Of a DNA stretch of 64,000 nt, positions 33,845 through 42,365 are shown in pieces. The notes under the pieces were generated by a model that did not search any database, was not told the DNA's origin, and was given only the letters and a program-made list of their open reading frames with translations. Position 1 is the stretch's first letter, and each line of letters begins with the position of its first letter. The DNA is from Bacillus sp. RO2 (lineage in GTDB: Bacteria; Bacillota; Bacilli; Bacillales; Bacillaceae_I), in contig NZ_JAAXCU010000031.1 in assembly GCF_012911845.1 (NCBI RefSeq), positions 61,673-125,672 of the forward strand. Direction: 5' to 3'. The position numbers and the translations under genes are program-made.

Positions 33845-35128
33845 TTATTTCTTTTCCCTGCCTTTTGTGAGTTTAGTCCTAATTTCTGAGATGAAATATA
33901 AGGAACCTGTAATCAGCAAAACAGAATCGGTCCCAATCCTTGATATAGCAGTCTGTAACGCAATTTCCCAATCCTCTTCAAACTCTTTTTTATGATGTTC
34001 GCTCACCTTACAAATGTCCTCTGCACGAGCCGCCCTTGGAAAAGCAAAGGAAGTGAAAATAATTTCATCTGCGATAGTTTCCAATTTTTCTACCATTATT
34101 TCAATTGGTTTATCTTTCAGGGCACTGAAAAGTACTACCTTTTTTTTATTGGAAAACTTCCTATCTATAGAATTCACTAACGCGTCAATAGCCTCTTCAT
34201 TATGGGCACCATCAAGAATAATAGGAGGTACTTTTTGGACGACCTCAAATCTTCCAGGGTGCACGGCTTTCAATAGTCCGGCTTTTAACACACTCTCATC
34301 GTATTCCCATTCCCACTTTTCTATTAAAAGGAAATAAGCCATGATGGCCAATGATGCGTTGGCGGCCTGATGCTCTCCAAACAGGGATAGCGCTAATTCC
34401 TCCACGCTTTTCGTTGCAGATCGAAAAGAGAATCTCTCACCTTCTTCCATTTGATAAGAAAAATCTTCATCGATAAAATAGACGGGACTTTCTTTCAGCA
34501 GAGCTTCCTTTTGAATTACTTCTTTTGCCGCAGACTTATGTTCCCCGGAAATAATCGGAACCCCGTTTTTAATGATACCTGCTTTATGATAGGCAATTTC
34601 TTCAATCGTCGATCCAAGGAAACCAATATGATCATGTCCAACGTTAGTGATAATGCTAAGCACTGGTGTCATCACATTTGTGGAATCCTCTCTTCCCCCA
34701 AGCCCTACCTCAATCAATGCGATATCGACCTTTTGTAGTGTGGCAAAATAATAAAAAGCCATGGCTGTTTGCAGTTCGAATTCAGTTAACCCAGCTTCAT
34801 CTAACCCATGTTTAGTAAACACTTCAATAATTTCTATCATTTCTTCATCTGATATGTATGTTCCATTGACAGAGAGTTGATCGTTGATAAATTGATAAGC
34901 TGGTGAGTGGAACACCCCTACCTTTAATCCCGCTTCAATTAATACCCCCTCTAAAAAACGCAAAGTAGATCCTTTCCCGTTTGTTCCACCAATATGTACG
35001 ACTTGAATTTGATCTTGCGGATTACCGACTCGCTCTAAAAACTGGATAATCCTGTCCAAACCAAGATTTATTTCATTTTTTATTGTAAAATTCACTTGCT
35101 CTTGCAAAACTTTAAATGACAAAAACAT
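33845..35128 (-). CDS. folC: FolC dihydrofolate/folylpolyglutamate synthase
   Basis: 427-residue bifunctional ligase that makes dihydrofolate and adds glutamates to folates. P-loop GTNGKGST (about residues 48-55), the omega-loop segment FHSPAYQFINDQLSVNG, the metal-site region GLGGREDSTNV and the C-domain motif LDGAHNEEA are all intact. Position between valS and comC is as in B. subtilis. The ATG at 35128 has AAGGAG 6 bases upstream; the longer frame lacks support. Compare the divergent paralogue in the rightward operon next door. Confidence 0.95.
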   Translation of the reverse strand: MFLSFKVLQEQVNFTIKNEINLGLDRIIQFLERVGNPQDQIQVVHIGGTNGKGSTLRFLEGVLIEAGLKVGVFHSPAYQFINDQLSVNGTYISDEEMIEIIEVFTKHGLDEAGLTEFELQTAMAFYYFATLQKVDIALIEVGLGGREDSTNVMTPVLSIITNVGHDHIGFLGSTIEEIAYHKAGIIKNGVPIISGEHKSAAKEVIQKEALLKESPVYFIDEDFSYQMEEGERFSFRSATKSVEELALSLFGEHQAANASLAIMAYFLLIEKWEWEYDESVLKAGLLKAVHPGRFEVVQKVPPIILDGAHNEEAIDALVNSIDRKFSNKKKVVLFSALKDKPIEIMVEKLETIADEIIFTSFAFPRAARAEDICKVSEHHKKEFEEDWEIALQTAISRIGTDSVLLITGSLYFISEIRTKLTKGREKK

Positions 35129-35230
35129 ATTAATCTCCTTTTTGCTAATAGGCATATTCTAATCTTCCCTGTTAGGTTAAAATTAATAATAAATATTAAC
35201 GGGTACTCACTATTCTTCCCTTCTCAAACT

Positions 35231-35259
35231 ATATATTAATAAAACATTTGGATACAACT
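35231..35259 (+). promoter_or_regulatory. possible SigE-like promoter of the ATP-grasp operon
   Basis: ATATATT (35231-35237), 13 bases, then GATACAACT (35251-35259) resemble the mother-cell SigE pattern (ATATT-N14-CATACANT) with two mismatches. It lies about 40 bases before the first ATG. The match is weak and a sigma-A promoter cannot be excluded. Confidence 0.25.
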
Positions 35260-35300
35260 GTTTTCAACAATAGTTATTATTGAATTTTGGAGGATCACAC

Positions 35301-36206
35301 ATGAAACATATAGTATGTTGGATTATTTATAACGGAAATCTTCCTGAGCAAAAATTTATCGAACTAGCAGAATGGTTTGATAAGGAAGCTAGAAAACATC
35401 ATATTTCCACTAAGTTAGTAAAAAATAATGAACTGTTTCCGAGTGTAACTGATGGGAAGGCAATATTGAAAAGTGCTCCTCACAACCAGGAGCTACCAGA
35501 TTTCGTCTTCTTCCTTGATAAAGATGTGTTACTTGCCCGCCACCTGGAAAAGATGGGAATTCCCGTTTATAACAGTGCCGCCTGCATTGAAATCTGTGAT
35601 AACAAATCGCTCACATTTCAGACTCTAGCAGATCAAGGGATCCCAATGCCAAAAACACTGATAGCTCCAATGGTATTTCACGCTCATGAGAATGTAGAAC
35701 CCTTTTACCATGCTGCAGAAATCCTAGGTTTTCCACTTGTTTTAAAGGAGGCTTACGGTTCATTTGGGATGCAGGTTTATTTGATTCAAACAATTGATGA
35801 ATTGCTCATGAAAGTGAAGGAGTTAGGAAATCGACCATTCCTTATGCAAGAATTCATCGCTTCCAGCAAAGGCAAGGATATTCGTCTGAATGTTGTGGGA
35901 GATGAGGTGGTTGCCTCCATGATGCGTGTCTCTGAAACTGATTTCAGGGCAAACGTGAGTAACGGGGGAAGGATGTTGAAATATGAACCAACAGACACGG
36001 AAAAAGAAGTCGCGATTAAAAGCGCAAAACTTGTTGGTGCAGACTTCGCTGGGGTAGATCTCCTGTTTGCTGATGACGGCTCTCCACTTGTCTGTGAAAT
36101 CAACTCCAATGCCCATATCAAAAATATCTTTGATTGCACGGGAATTAATGTAGCGACCTATATCGTTTCACATATTTTACAAAAGTGGAGAGAATCCAAG
36201 CAATGA
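35301..36206 (+). CDS. RimK-like ATP-grasp ligase 1
   Basis: 301-residue ATP-grasp enzyme. The preATP-grasp part gives VYNSAACIEICDNKSLTFQTL. The ATP-grasp core has FPLVLKEAYGSFGMQVYLI (glycine-rich loop), LMQEFIASSKGKDIRLNVVG and the magnesium-binding strands AGVDLLF and PLVCEINSNAHIKNI. It resembles the RimK/LysX amino-acid ligases, which join a carboxylate activated as acyl phosphate to an amine. It is first in a three-gene operon with ATGA overlaps. GGAGGATCACAC precedes the ATG. The substrate is unknown. Confidence 0.82.
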   Translation: MKHIVCWIIYNGNLPEQKFIELAEWFDKEARKHHISTKLVKNNELFPSVTDGKAILKSAPHNQELPDFVFFLDKDVLLARHLEKMGIPVYNSAACIEICDNKSLTFQTLADQGIPMPKTLIAPMVFHAHENVEPFYHAAEILGFPLVLKEAYGSFGMQVYLIQTIDELLMKVKELGNRPFLMQEFIASSKGKDIRLNVVGDEVVASMMRVSETDFRANVSNGGRMLKYEPTDTEKEVAIKSAKLVGADFAGVDLLFADDGSPLVCEINSNAHIKNIFDCTGINVATYIVSHILQKWRESKQ

Positions 36207-37081
36207 AAATCAAAGGCTGGCTTATATACGAAACAGAACATGCAAAAAAGAATCAAGCTTTTATTCAATGGTTTTTGAACGAGGCAAAAGAGCTGGAAAT
36301 GGAGTTAGATTTCATCCTGCAGTCCCGAATTGCGTTTGGAGTTCAGCATAATGAATTGGTCATTGTGTTAGATGGAAAAACAATCGACCCACCAGACTTT
36401 GTCATCATGAGAAACATCGATCCACTTTTTAATGAACAGCTAGAACGCATGAACATCCCTTGCTTCAACTCCCACCACGTTTCCGTAATTTGTAATGATA
36501 AAGCGAAGACCCATCAACACTTGGCAGGCAAAGGAATACCAATGTTGGATACGTATTTCACTACAACTGATGAACTCCTGACAGGAAACCTGCCTATCCC
36601 ATTCCCGTTTATCATAAAAGCACGGACAGGCAGAGGCGGCGGGGATGTTTTTATGGTGGAGGGTGTTGAACAGTTGGAAGCAGTCCACACTCAATTATCT
36701 GCTCGTTCCATTATCCTTCAACCACTTGCCGGATCACCTGGTAAAGATCTACGAGTATATGTATTAGGGCGGACCATCGCTGGAGCTGTGCTTCGCTCTA
36801 ATCCAAAAAGCTTTAAAGCCAACTTTACATTGGGTGGTCAGGCAGAAGCGTATACACTGAATGAAGTCGAACGTACAGTCGTAAATAAAGTAATTCAACA
36901 GTTTGATTTTGGCCTTGTTGGCATTGATTTTTTATTTGATGTAAACGGACGACTTCTCTTTAATGAAATAGAAGATGTGGTGGGTTGTCGAACATTATGC
37001 CTAACAAGTGACATCAATATTGTGAGAATGTACCTAGAATTTATTTTACAAAAGCTTGGATATGGAGGGGATCCTACATGA
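36203..37081 (+). CDS. RimK-like ATP-grasp ligase 2
   Basis: 292-residue paralogue of the gene before it, with the same layout: CFNSHHVSVICNDKAKTHQHL, glycine-rich loop FPFIIKARTGRGGGDVFMV, LAGSPGKDLRVYVLG, GIDFLFDVNGRLLFNEIEDVVG. The C-terminal magnesium-binding Asn of ligase 1 (EINSN) is replaced here by EIEDV, so the metal site may differ and one of the pair could be regulatory or use another substrate. ATGA overlap with ligase 1, and ATGA overlap with the Mur-ligase-like gene. Confidence 0.82.
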   Translation: MKIKGWLIYETEHAKKNQAFIQWFLNEAKELEMELDFILQSRIAFGVQHNELVIVLDGKTIDPPDFVIMRNIDPLFNEQLERMNIPCFNSHHVSVICNDKAKTHQHLAGKGIPMLDTYFTTTDELLTGNLPIPFPFIIKARTGRGGGDVFMVEGVEQLEAVHTQLSARSIILQPLAGSPGKDLRVYVLGRTIAGAVLRSNPKSFKANFTLGGQAEAYTLNEVERTVVNKVIQQFDFGLVGIDFLFDVNGRLLFNEIEDVVGCRTLCLTSDINIVRMYLEFILQKLGYGGDPT

Positions 37082-38412
37082 CATTTCATACAATGAAGGA
37101 AGCTGTTCCTTATATCTACTCCTCCCTGCTTAAAGCAAAACCCTTTCAACGCGAGGAAAATGATGCGCTAACACGGGCGCCCTATTTAACGAAGGAACTA
37201 TTGCACACTCTTGACCTTATCCCATCCAGTGACAAAGTTATCCTTGTCACCGGAAGTAAAGGAAAAGGCTCCACATCACGCATGATGGCTGCCATCCTCA
37301 AAAAGATGGGGTTAAAAGTTGGATTATTCACCTCCCCCCACCTGATTGATTATAATGAACGCATTCGGGTGAATGGGAAAGCAATCTCCGATGAAGCCTT
37401 TCTAACCTATATAAACCGGCATGTACCTACCATTGATACCATTACAGCTTCCATTGAAAATCCCCAACATTATCTTGGGCCGACGGGAATTTTGCTATCT
37501 GTCGCTCTTGCCCACTTTCAATCAGAAGCCACCGATATCAATGTCATAGAAATTGGCCGCGGCGGTACATATGATGACACGAATGTTTTGGAAAATAATT
37601 GGGCTGTTGTGTCAAAAGTGATGGAAGAACATTTAGGGTTCCTTGGGCATTCTTTGGAAGATATCGTGAGGCATAAAGTTGGGATTGTGAAAGAGTGTAC
37701 GGACTATGCTGTAATTGGAAAACAGTCGGAGGAAGCGTTGGAGATGATGCGTGATTTACTTCGAAAGTCAGCGGCTTTTTTTGGTGAGGAGTACATGGTT
37801 TCAAACGTTTCTGCTAGCTTGAGAGGAAGTACTTTTACTTTACAGACCTTGTTTTCGAGGTATGAGGATCTTTTTCTCCCATTATTGGGATCCTTTCAAG
37901 TGGAAAATGCAGCACTTGCGATTCAGGCATGTGAAACAGTGATAGGACGAGCAGTGCCGAGCGACATATTGAAAGCAGCGTTACGGGAGTTAAGATGGCC
38001 TGGTAGACTAGAGGTGGTTGCTGACAACCCGACTGTTGTGTTGGACGGTTCCATTAACCGTGTTTCAGCTGCCTATTTAAAGGAAATCCTGCCTCTCGTA
38101 GATTCCAGGAAGGTCGCTACTATCATTGCGGTACCTTCGAATAAAGATTATGAAGGAGTCATCAAGGTGTGCAGTGAGTTTTCGAATATATTGGTTGTGA
38201 CGACGCCAGATAACTCTCATAAGCTGTTTCCGGAAGATGCACTTGAGGTTGCCCTTAAATATCATGCTGGGGCGATGGAAGTTGGCTTGCTATCAGAGGC
38301 TGTTGCATTGGTGCGGACTTTTGAGCCTACTCTTATTTTCGTTGTTGGAACTCAGTCGATGATCGGAAGTGCCAAAGAGATTTGGAAGGATTTATTGATG
38401 GATATTGGATAG
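37078..38412 (+). CDS. FolC/Mur-ligase-like enzyme of the ATP-grasp operon
   Basis: 444-residue member of the Mur ligase superfamily, closest in outline to FolC. P-loop GSKGKGST (59-66), FTSPHLIDYNERIRVNG, and RGGTYDDTNVLENNWAVVSKV in place of FolC's GLGGREDSTNV. The C-domain motif DGAHN is changed to DGSIN (323-327), losing the conserved His. These changes point to a different substrate from folate. It follows the two ATP-grasp genes with an ATGA overlap and GGAGGGGATCCT, ending at a strong terminator. Together they recall cyanophycin synthetase, which fuses an ATP-grasp and a Mur-ligase domain; that is analogy only. Confidence 0.82.
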   Translation: MTFHTMKEAVPYIYSSLLKAKPFQREENDALTRAPYLTKELLHTLDLIPSSDKVILVTGSKGKGSTSRMMAAILKKMGLKVGLFTSPHLIDYNERIRVNGKAISDEAFLTYINRHVPTIDTITASIENPQHYLGPTGILLSVALAHFQSEATDINVIEIGRGGTYDDTNVLENNWAVVSKVMEEHLGFLGHSLEDIVRHKVGIVKECTDYAVIGKQSEEALEMMRDLLRKSAAFFGEEYMVSNVSASLRGSTFTLQTLFSRYEDLFLPLLGSFQVENAALAIQACETVIGRAVPSDILKAALRELRWPGRLEVVADNPTVVLDGSINRVSAAYLKEILPLVDSRKVATIIAVPSNKDYEGVIKVCSEFSNILVVTTPDNSHKLFPEDALEVALKYHAGAMEVGLLSEAVALVRTFEPTLIFVVGTQSMIGSAKEIWKDLLMDIG

Positions 38413-38416
38413 AATG

Positions 38417-38457
38417 ACGCTTCGGTTACCTCTATGAGGGTCGCCGAAGCGTTTTTT
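38417..38457 (+). terminator. terminator of the ATP-grasp operon
   Basis: ACGCTTCGG with its complement around an 18-base loop, followed by TTTTTT. It closes the three-gene operon. Confidence 0.9.
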
Positions 38458-38487
38458 AGTTGGATTTGAGGTTGGGTAGATTGGATG

Positions 38488-38613
38488 TTCTACATTTCCC
38501 GGATCACCTTCTACATTTCCCTGAGAAGCTTCTACCGTTTTGGCGAAACCTTCGACCATTAACTTGCGATGTTCTACCGTTTTCCCGCCACCTTCGACCT
38601 TTCAGCATTTTTC
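38488..38613. repeat. degenerate tandem repeat, 21-bp period, six units
   Basis: Six consecutive 21-base units begin TTCTAC or TTCGAC; the first two start TTCTACATTTCCC. Unit boundaries keep exact 21-base register although the sequence drifts. The same family occurs, reversed, at 46751-46861. The ~325 bases between the operon terminator and the valS stop hold no gene; the only other content is the remainder of this AT/C-rich spacer. Confidence 0.8.
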
Positions 38614-38737
38614 GATACACTCCCCCGACACCGCTGACCGCTCTGAAACCACCGACAAATACTCCAAACAAAAAAATCCCAAGCAGACATCCCTTCAAAA
38701 AGGACATCCACCCAGGATAATCTATCTCAAAAAACAT

Positions 38738-41386
38738 TTACCCCTTCAACTCATCAATGCGAGCTTGAACAGCTTCACGCTTTTCTACATAATCTTTCTC
38801 TTTTGCTTTCTCTTCTTCAATAACATTTGCAGGTGCTTTCGCGATGAACCCTTTATTAGAAAGCTTCTTCTGCACGCGCTCCACTTCCTTATCAAGCTTC
38901 GCAAGTTCCTTGTTCAGACGCGCAATTTCTTCATCAATATTGATCAAGCCTTGTAAAGGAAGGATCAACTCCGCTCCAGTCACGACTGCTGTCATCGCTT
39001 TTTCGCCGCCATCTAAGGCAACATCCGTTCCGATCAACAGCTCGCTTGGGTTACAGAAGCGCTCTAGGTAAGAACGGTTGCCCTCAAGCTTGCCGGCAAT
39101 CTCAGAAGTTTTCGCTTTTACAAGCAATTTAACCTGCTTGCTCATTGGCGTGTTCACTTCTGCACGAACGTTACGTACGCTTCGGATGATGTCTACAAGT
39201 AAACGCATATCTGCTGCCGCTTCTTTGTCCGTTAACTCATCGCGAACTTCCGGCCATTTTGCAGTTGTGATGGACTCGCCTTCGTGAGGAAGCTGCTGCC
39301 AGATCTCCTCAGTGATGAATGGCATGAATGGGTGCAACAGGCGCATGGTGTTATCCAATACGTAAGCTAAAATAGAGCGTGTTGTCTTTTTCGCTGCTTC
39401 ATCTTCGCCGTACAATGGAATTTTCGCCATTTCAATATACCAGTCACAGAAATCATCCCAGATGAAGTTGTAAAGGGCACGGCCTACTTCACCGAACTCA
39501 TATTTCTCAGCAAGCTTCGTTACTGTTTCAATTGTTTCATTCAAACGAGTCAGGATCCACTTGTCTGCAACGGACTTTTCTCCGCTCAAATCAATATCCT
39601 CAAACTTCATGTCACCCATGTTCATCATGGCAAAACGTGATGCGTTCCAAATCTTGTTGGCAAAATTCCAAGTGGATTCTACTTTTTCATAGCTGAAACG
39701 TAGGTCTTGACCCGGTGAGCTTCCTGTTGATAAGAAATAACGCAGAGAATCCGCTCCGTACTTTTCGATAACTTCCATTGGATCTACACCGTTACCAAGG
39801 GATTTACTCATCTTGCGGCCTTGCTCGTCACGAACGAGTCCGTGAATCAGAACATCTTTAAATGGACGCTCTCCAGTAAATTCTAACCCTTGGAAAATCA
39901 TACGGGAAACCCAGAAGAAAATGATATCATAACCAGTTACTAAGGTACTTGTTGGATAATAACGTTGGTAGTCCAGAGATTCTGTTTCCGGCCAACCCAT
40001 GGTAGAAAACGGCCATAACGCAGAACTGAACCATGTATCAAGTACGTCTGTATCTTGCTCCCAATTTTCGATGTCTTCAGGTGGGTTATGGTCAACATGG
40101 ATTTCTCCTGTTTCTTTGTTATACCAAGCCGGAATTCGGTGACCCCACCAAAGCTGGCGGGAAATACACCAGTCACGGATATTTTCCATCCAACGCATAT
40201 ATGTGTTCTCAAAGCGGTTTGGTACGAAGTTAACCTTGTCTTCTTGAGATTGAAGGTCAATCGCTTTATCCGCAAGTGGCTGCATCTTAACAAACCATTG
40301 TGTAGAAAGATACGGCTCAACTACTGCGCCACTACGCTCACTGTGACCAACTGAATGCATGTGCTCTTCAATTTTGAAAAGAACGCCACTTTCTTGCAAG
40401 TCTTTTACAAGCTGCTTACGGCATTCAAAACGGTCCATACCATTGTATTTGCCAGCTTTTTCGTTCATACTGCCGTCTTCGTGCATTACTAGAATGCGTT
40501 CAAGGTTATGACGGTTCCCGATTTCGAAGTCGTTCGGGTCGTGAGCAGGTGTGATTTTCACGGCACCAGAACCGAATTCCATGTCTACATAGTCATCGGC
40601 AACAATCGGAATCTCACGTCCAGTGATAGGCAGTGTCACCATTTTTCCAATCAAGTGCTTGTAGCGCTCGTCTTCTGGATGAACCGCAACGGCAGTATCC
40701 CCAAGCATTGTTTCAGGACGCGTTGTTGCGATTTCAATGTGGCCAGAACCGTCAGCCAGCGGGTATCTCATATGATAGAAGGCACCCTGAACATCTTGGT
40801 GGATTACCTCGATATCAGATAGAGCCGTTTTCGTAGCAGGGTCCCAGTTGATGATGTACTCGCCACGGTAGATAAGTCCTTTTTTGTAAAGCGTTACGAA
40901 AACTTCGTTAACCGCTTTGGATAGCCCTTCGTCCAATGTGAAACGTTCGCGGCTGTAATCAAGGCCAAGTCCTAGCTTGGACCATTGCTCTCTAATATGT
41001 TTCGCGTATTCGTCTTTCCATTTCCATGCTTCTTCCATGAACTTTTCACGCCCAAGGTCATAACGGTTGATTCCTTGGTTGCGCAGCTTCTCGTCTACTT
41101 TCGCTTGAGTCGCAATTCCTGCATGGTCCATTCCCGGTAACCATAGAACGTCAAAGCCTTGCATGCGCTTCATGCGCGTGATGATGTCTTGCAGGGTGGT
41201 GTCCCATGCGTGACCTAGGTGAAGGCGTCCCGTTACGTTTGGTGGTGGGATAACGATTGTGTATGGTGTTTTGTCTTGGTCGTTTGTCGCTTCAAAAAAG
41301 CGGCCGTCCAACCAGTATTGATAACGGTTTTTTTCGATTGTTTGTGGATCGTATTTTGTCGGAAGGTTTACTTCATTCATTTCCAT
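38738..41386 (-). CDS. valS: valyl-tRNA synthetase
   Basis: 882-residue class I synthetase charging tRNA-Val. HIGH motif variant [14 protein letters not shown] as [10 protein letters not shown], the editing domain ([17 protein letters not shown]) and a C-terminal coiled-coil arm (about 815-880) are all in order, at the usual length. The ATG at 41386 follows AATAGGAGGAATCAGG; the longer open frame runs into an intergenic repeat and is spurious. Expression is controlled by an upstream T-box. Confidence 0.97.
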   Translation of the reverse strand: MEMNEVNLPTKYDPQTIEKNRYQYWLDGRFFEATNDQDKTPYTIVIPPPNVTGRLHLGHAWDTTLQDIITRMKRMQGFDVLWLPGMDHAGIATQAKVDEKLRNQGINRYDLGREKFMEEAWKWKDEYAKHIREQWSKLGLGLDYSRERFTLDEGLSKAVNEVFVTLYKKGLIYRGEYIINWDPATKTALSDIEVIHQDVQGAFYHMRYPLADGSGHIEIATTRPETMLGDTAVAVHPEDERYKHLIGKMVTLPITGREIPIVADDYVDMEFGSGAVKITPAHDPNDFEIGNRHNLERILVMHEDGSMNEKAGKYNGMDRFECRKQLVKDLQESGVLFKIEEHMHSVGHSERSGAVVEPYLSTQWFVKMQPLADKAIDLQSQEDKVNFVPNRFENTYMRWMENIRDWCISRQLWWGHRIPAWYNKETGEIHVDHNPPEDIENWEQDTDVLDTWFSSALWPFSTMGWPETESLDYQRYYPTSTLVTGYDIIFFWVSRMIFQGLEFTGERPFKDVLIHGLVRDEQGRKMSKSLGNGVDPMEVIEKYGADSLRYFLSTGSSPGQDLRFSYEKVESTWNFANKIWNASRFAMMNMGDMKFEDIDLSGEKSVADKWILTRLNETIETVTKLAEKYEFGEVGRALYNFIWDDFCDWYIEMAKIPLYGEDEAAKKTTRSILAYVLDNTMRLLHPFMPFITEEIWQQLPHEGESITTAKWPEVRDELTDKEAAADMRLLVDIIRSVRNVRAEVNTPMSKQVKLLVKAKTSEIAGKLEGNRSYLERFCNPSELLIGTDVALDGGEKAMTAVVTGAELILPLQGLINIDEEIARLNKELAKLDKEVERVQKKLSNKGFIAKAPANVIEEEKAKEKDYVEKREAVQARIDELKG

Positions 41387-41425
41387 CCTGATTCCTCCTA
41401 TTCTCTTTTGTGGTTCTGTTGGACT

Positions 41426-41559
41426 CCGCTGTTGATTTCCGCGCCAGGCTTCGCTTTCCGCGGGACGGTGCTTGAGCCTCATCGGCTCCGCTTGTGGGGT
41501 CTCAAGCTACCGCTACCTCCCGCCGGAGTCTTCGCCTTTCGCTCCAATCACCAGCTGTG
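41426..41559. repeat. ~135-bp structured interspersed repeat, copy A
   Basis: Begins CGCTGTTGATTTCCGC and ends AATCACCAGC, nearly inverted complements. The interior carries the family's landmarks (GCTTCGCTTTCC, GAGCCTC, GGGGTCTCAA, GAGTCTTCGCC). It lies between the T-box terminator and the valS start, so it is transcribed in the valS 5' leader. Confidence 0.85.
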
Positions 41560-41574
41560 AATCTTTAGAACCAA

Positions 41575-41862
41575 ATAAAAAACTCCCTTCATCCAAATAA
41601 AAGGACGAAAGGAGTTAAGTTTCGCGGTACCACCTTTTTTTACAGGGTGAAAATAGATAGACTATCCCCTGTACACTCAAATCTGTTAACGGCTCTCCAC
41701 CGGTTTCAACTACTAGACGCAGTGCGTTCGCTGAAACTACTCGAGGGCGACCTTCCAATCCGACGTTCCTGAGAAACCTTTCAGCTGATGGTTTCCCTCT
41801 CTAAAGGGGTCTGCAATTGTACTCTTCCCTGTCACTGTATTTGATCTTTATCTTATTACCTT
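41575..41862 (-). promoter_or_regulatory. T-box leader of valS
   Basis: The leftward leader contains the T-box sequence GGTGGTACCGCG (41624-41635), followed by a terminator stem AACTCC...GGAGTT (41581-41616) with a U-run. Upstream is a long Stem I region with the GNUG/AG-bulge style sequences. Uncharged tRNA-Val should stabilise the antiterminator and allow valS transcription. The distance from terminator to valS (about 190 bases) is enlarged by repeat copy A. Confidence 0.92.
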
Positions 41863-41865
41863 ACT

Positions 41866-41895
41866 ATGTTACATAAAGGATATGCTAATAGTCAA
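41866..41895 (-). promoter_or_regulatory. valS promoter
   Basis: TTGACT (41890-41895), 18 bases, TAACAT (41866-41871) on the minus strand, immediately before the T-box leader. It is a plausible sigma-A promoter with TG just upstream of the -10. Confidence 0.55.
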
Positions 41896-42026
41896 TAAGC
41901 TTCTCCAATTTTTTAATAAGTTATGCACAAAAAGAAATATTTGTTCCGAACTGGGCACTATTTTCCGCACCAAATCATATCTTAGGTATATATACATCGA
42001 GAAAAGTGTGCTTAAGGAGGTACCAT

Positions 42027-42215
42027 ATGCGAAAATATAACCCTTATTCCTTGCCGCCTTGGTTGAGACAGGTCCGTGGGGTATGCGCACAATTCATTAT
42101 TCCTATCTGTGTTTTTCAAGGAATACGTACCATCTTTCTTCCCACTACCTTTGACGTTCTCATACTTGCCATCTGCATCGTGGTTGCCATTTGCTTTCAT
42201 TTGGAATGGATTTAG
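42027..42215 (+). CDS. small conserved-looking membrane protein, 62 aa
   Basis: 62 residues starting MRKYNPYSLPPWLRQVRGVC, then two hydrophobic helices (AQFIIPICVFQGIRTIFLP and FDVLILAICIVVAICFHL). AAGGAGGTACCAT is a textbook ribosome site and a strong terminator follows, so this is a real single-gene unit. The function is unknown; two Pro-Pro and Arg near the first helix suggest the N-terminus lies on the cytoplasmic face. Confidence 0.8.
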   Translation: MRKYNPYSLPPWLRQVRGVCAQFIIPICVFQGIRTIFLPTTFDVLILAICIVVAICFHLEWI

Positions 42216-42224
42216 GCCACCTAG

Positions 42225-42258
42225 AAAAACTGCCTCCAGAATGTCTGAGGCAGTTTTT
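42225..42258. terminator. terminator after the small membrane protein
   Basis: AAAAACTGCCTC with its complement, 10-base loop, T-run on the plus strand. Confidence 0.9.
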
Positions 42259-42365
42259 ATTTGGTTTTTCGACACATTACCTATAGCTTATTTCCTAAGA
42301 ATCATCCATAATACTACATAAAGATATGAATTTTCTACCAATTTCGACTTCAGAAGGAGACGTCC

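Noticed and set aside
38488..38613. Possible CRISPR array
   Set aside because: Units are contiguous, only 21 bases, and degenerate; there are no unique spacers and no cas genes.
38504..38737. Leftward 77-residue frame in the valS downstream gap
   Set aside because: It runs through the 21-bp repeats and its composition (GRRWRENGRTSQVNGRR) simply reflects the repeat; no ribosome site.
41387..41482. N-terminal extension of valS by 32 residues
   Set aside because: The extension is encoded by the interspersed repeat, while a perfect ribosome site precedes the internal ATG that begins the conserved ValRS sequence.
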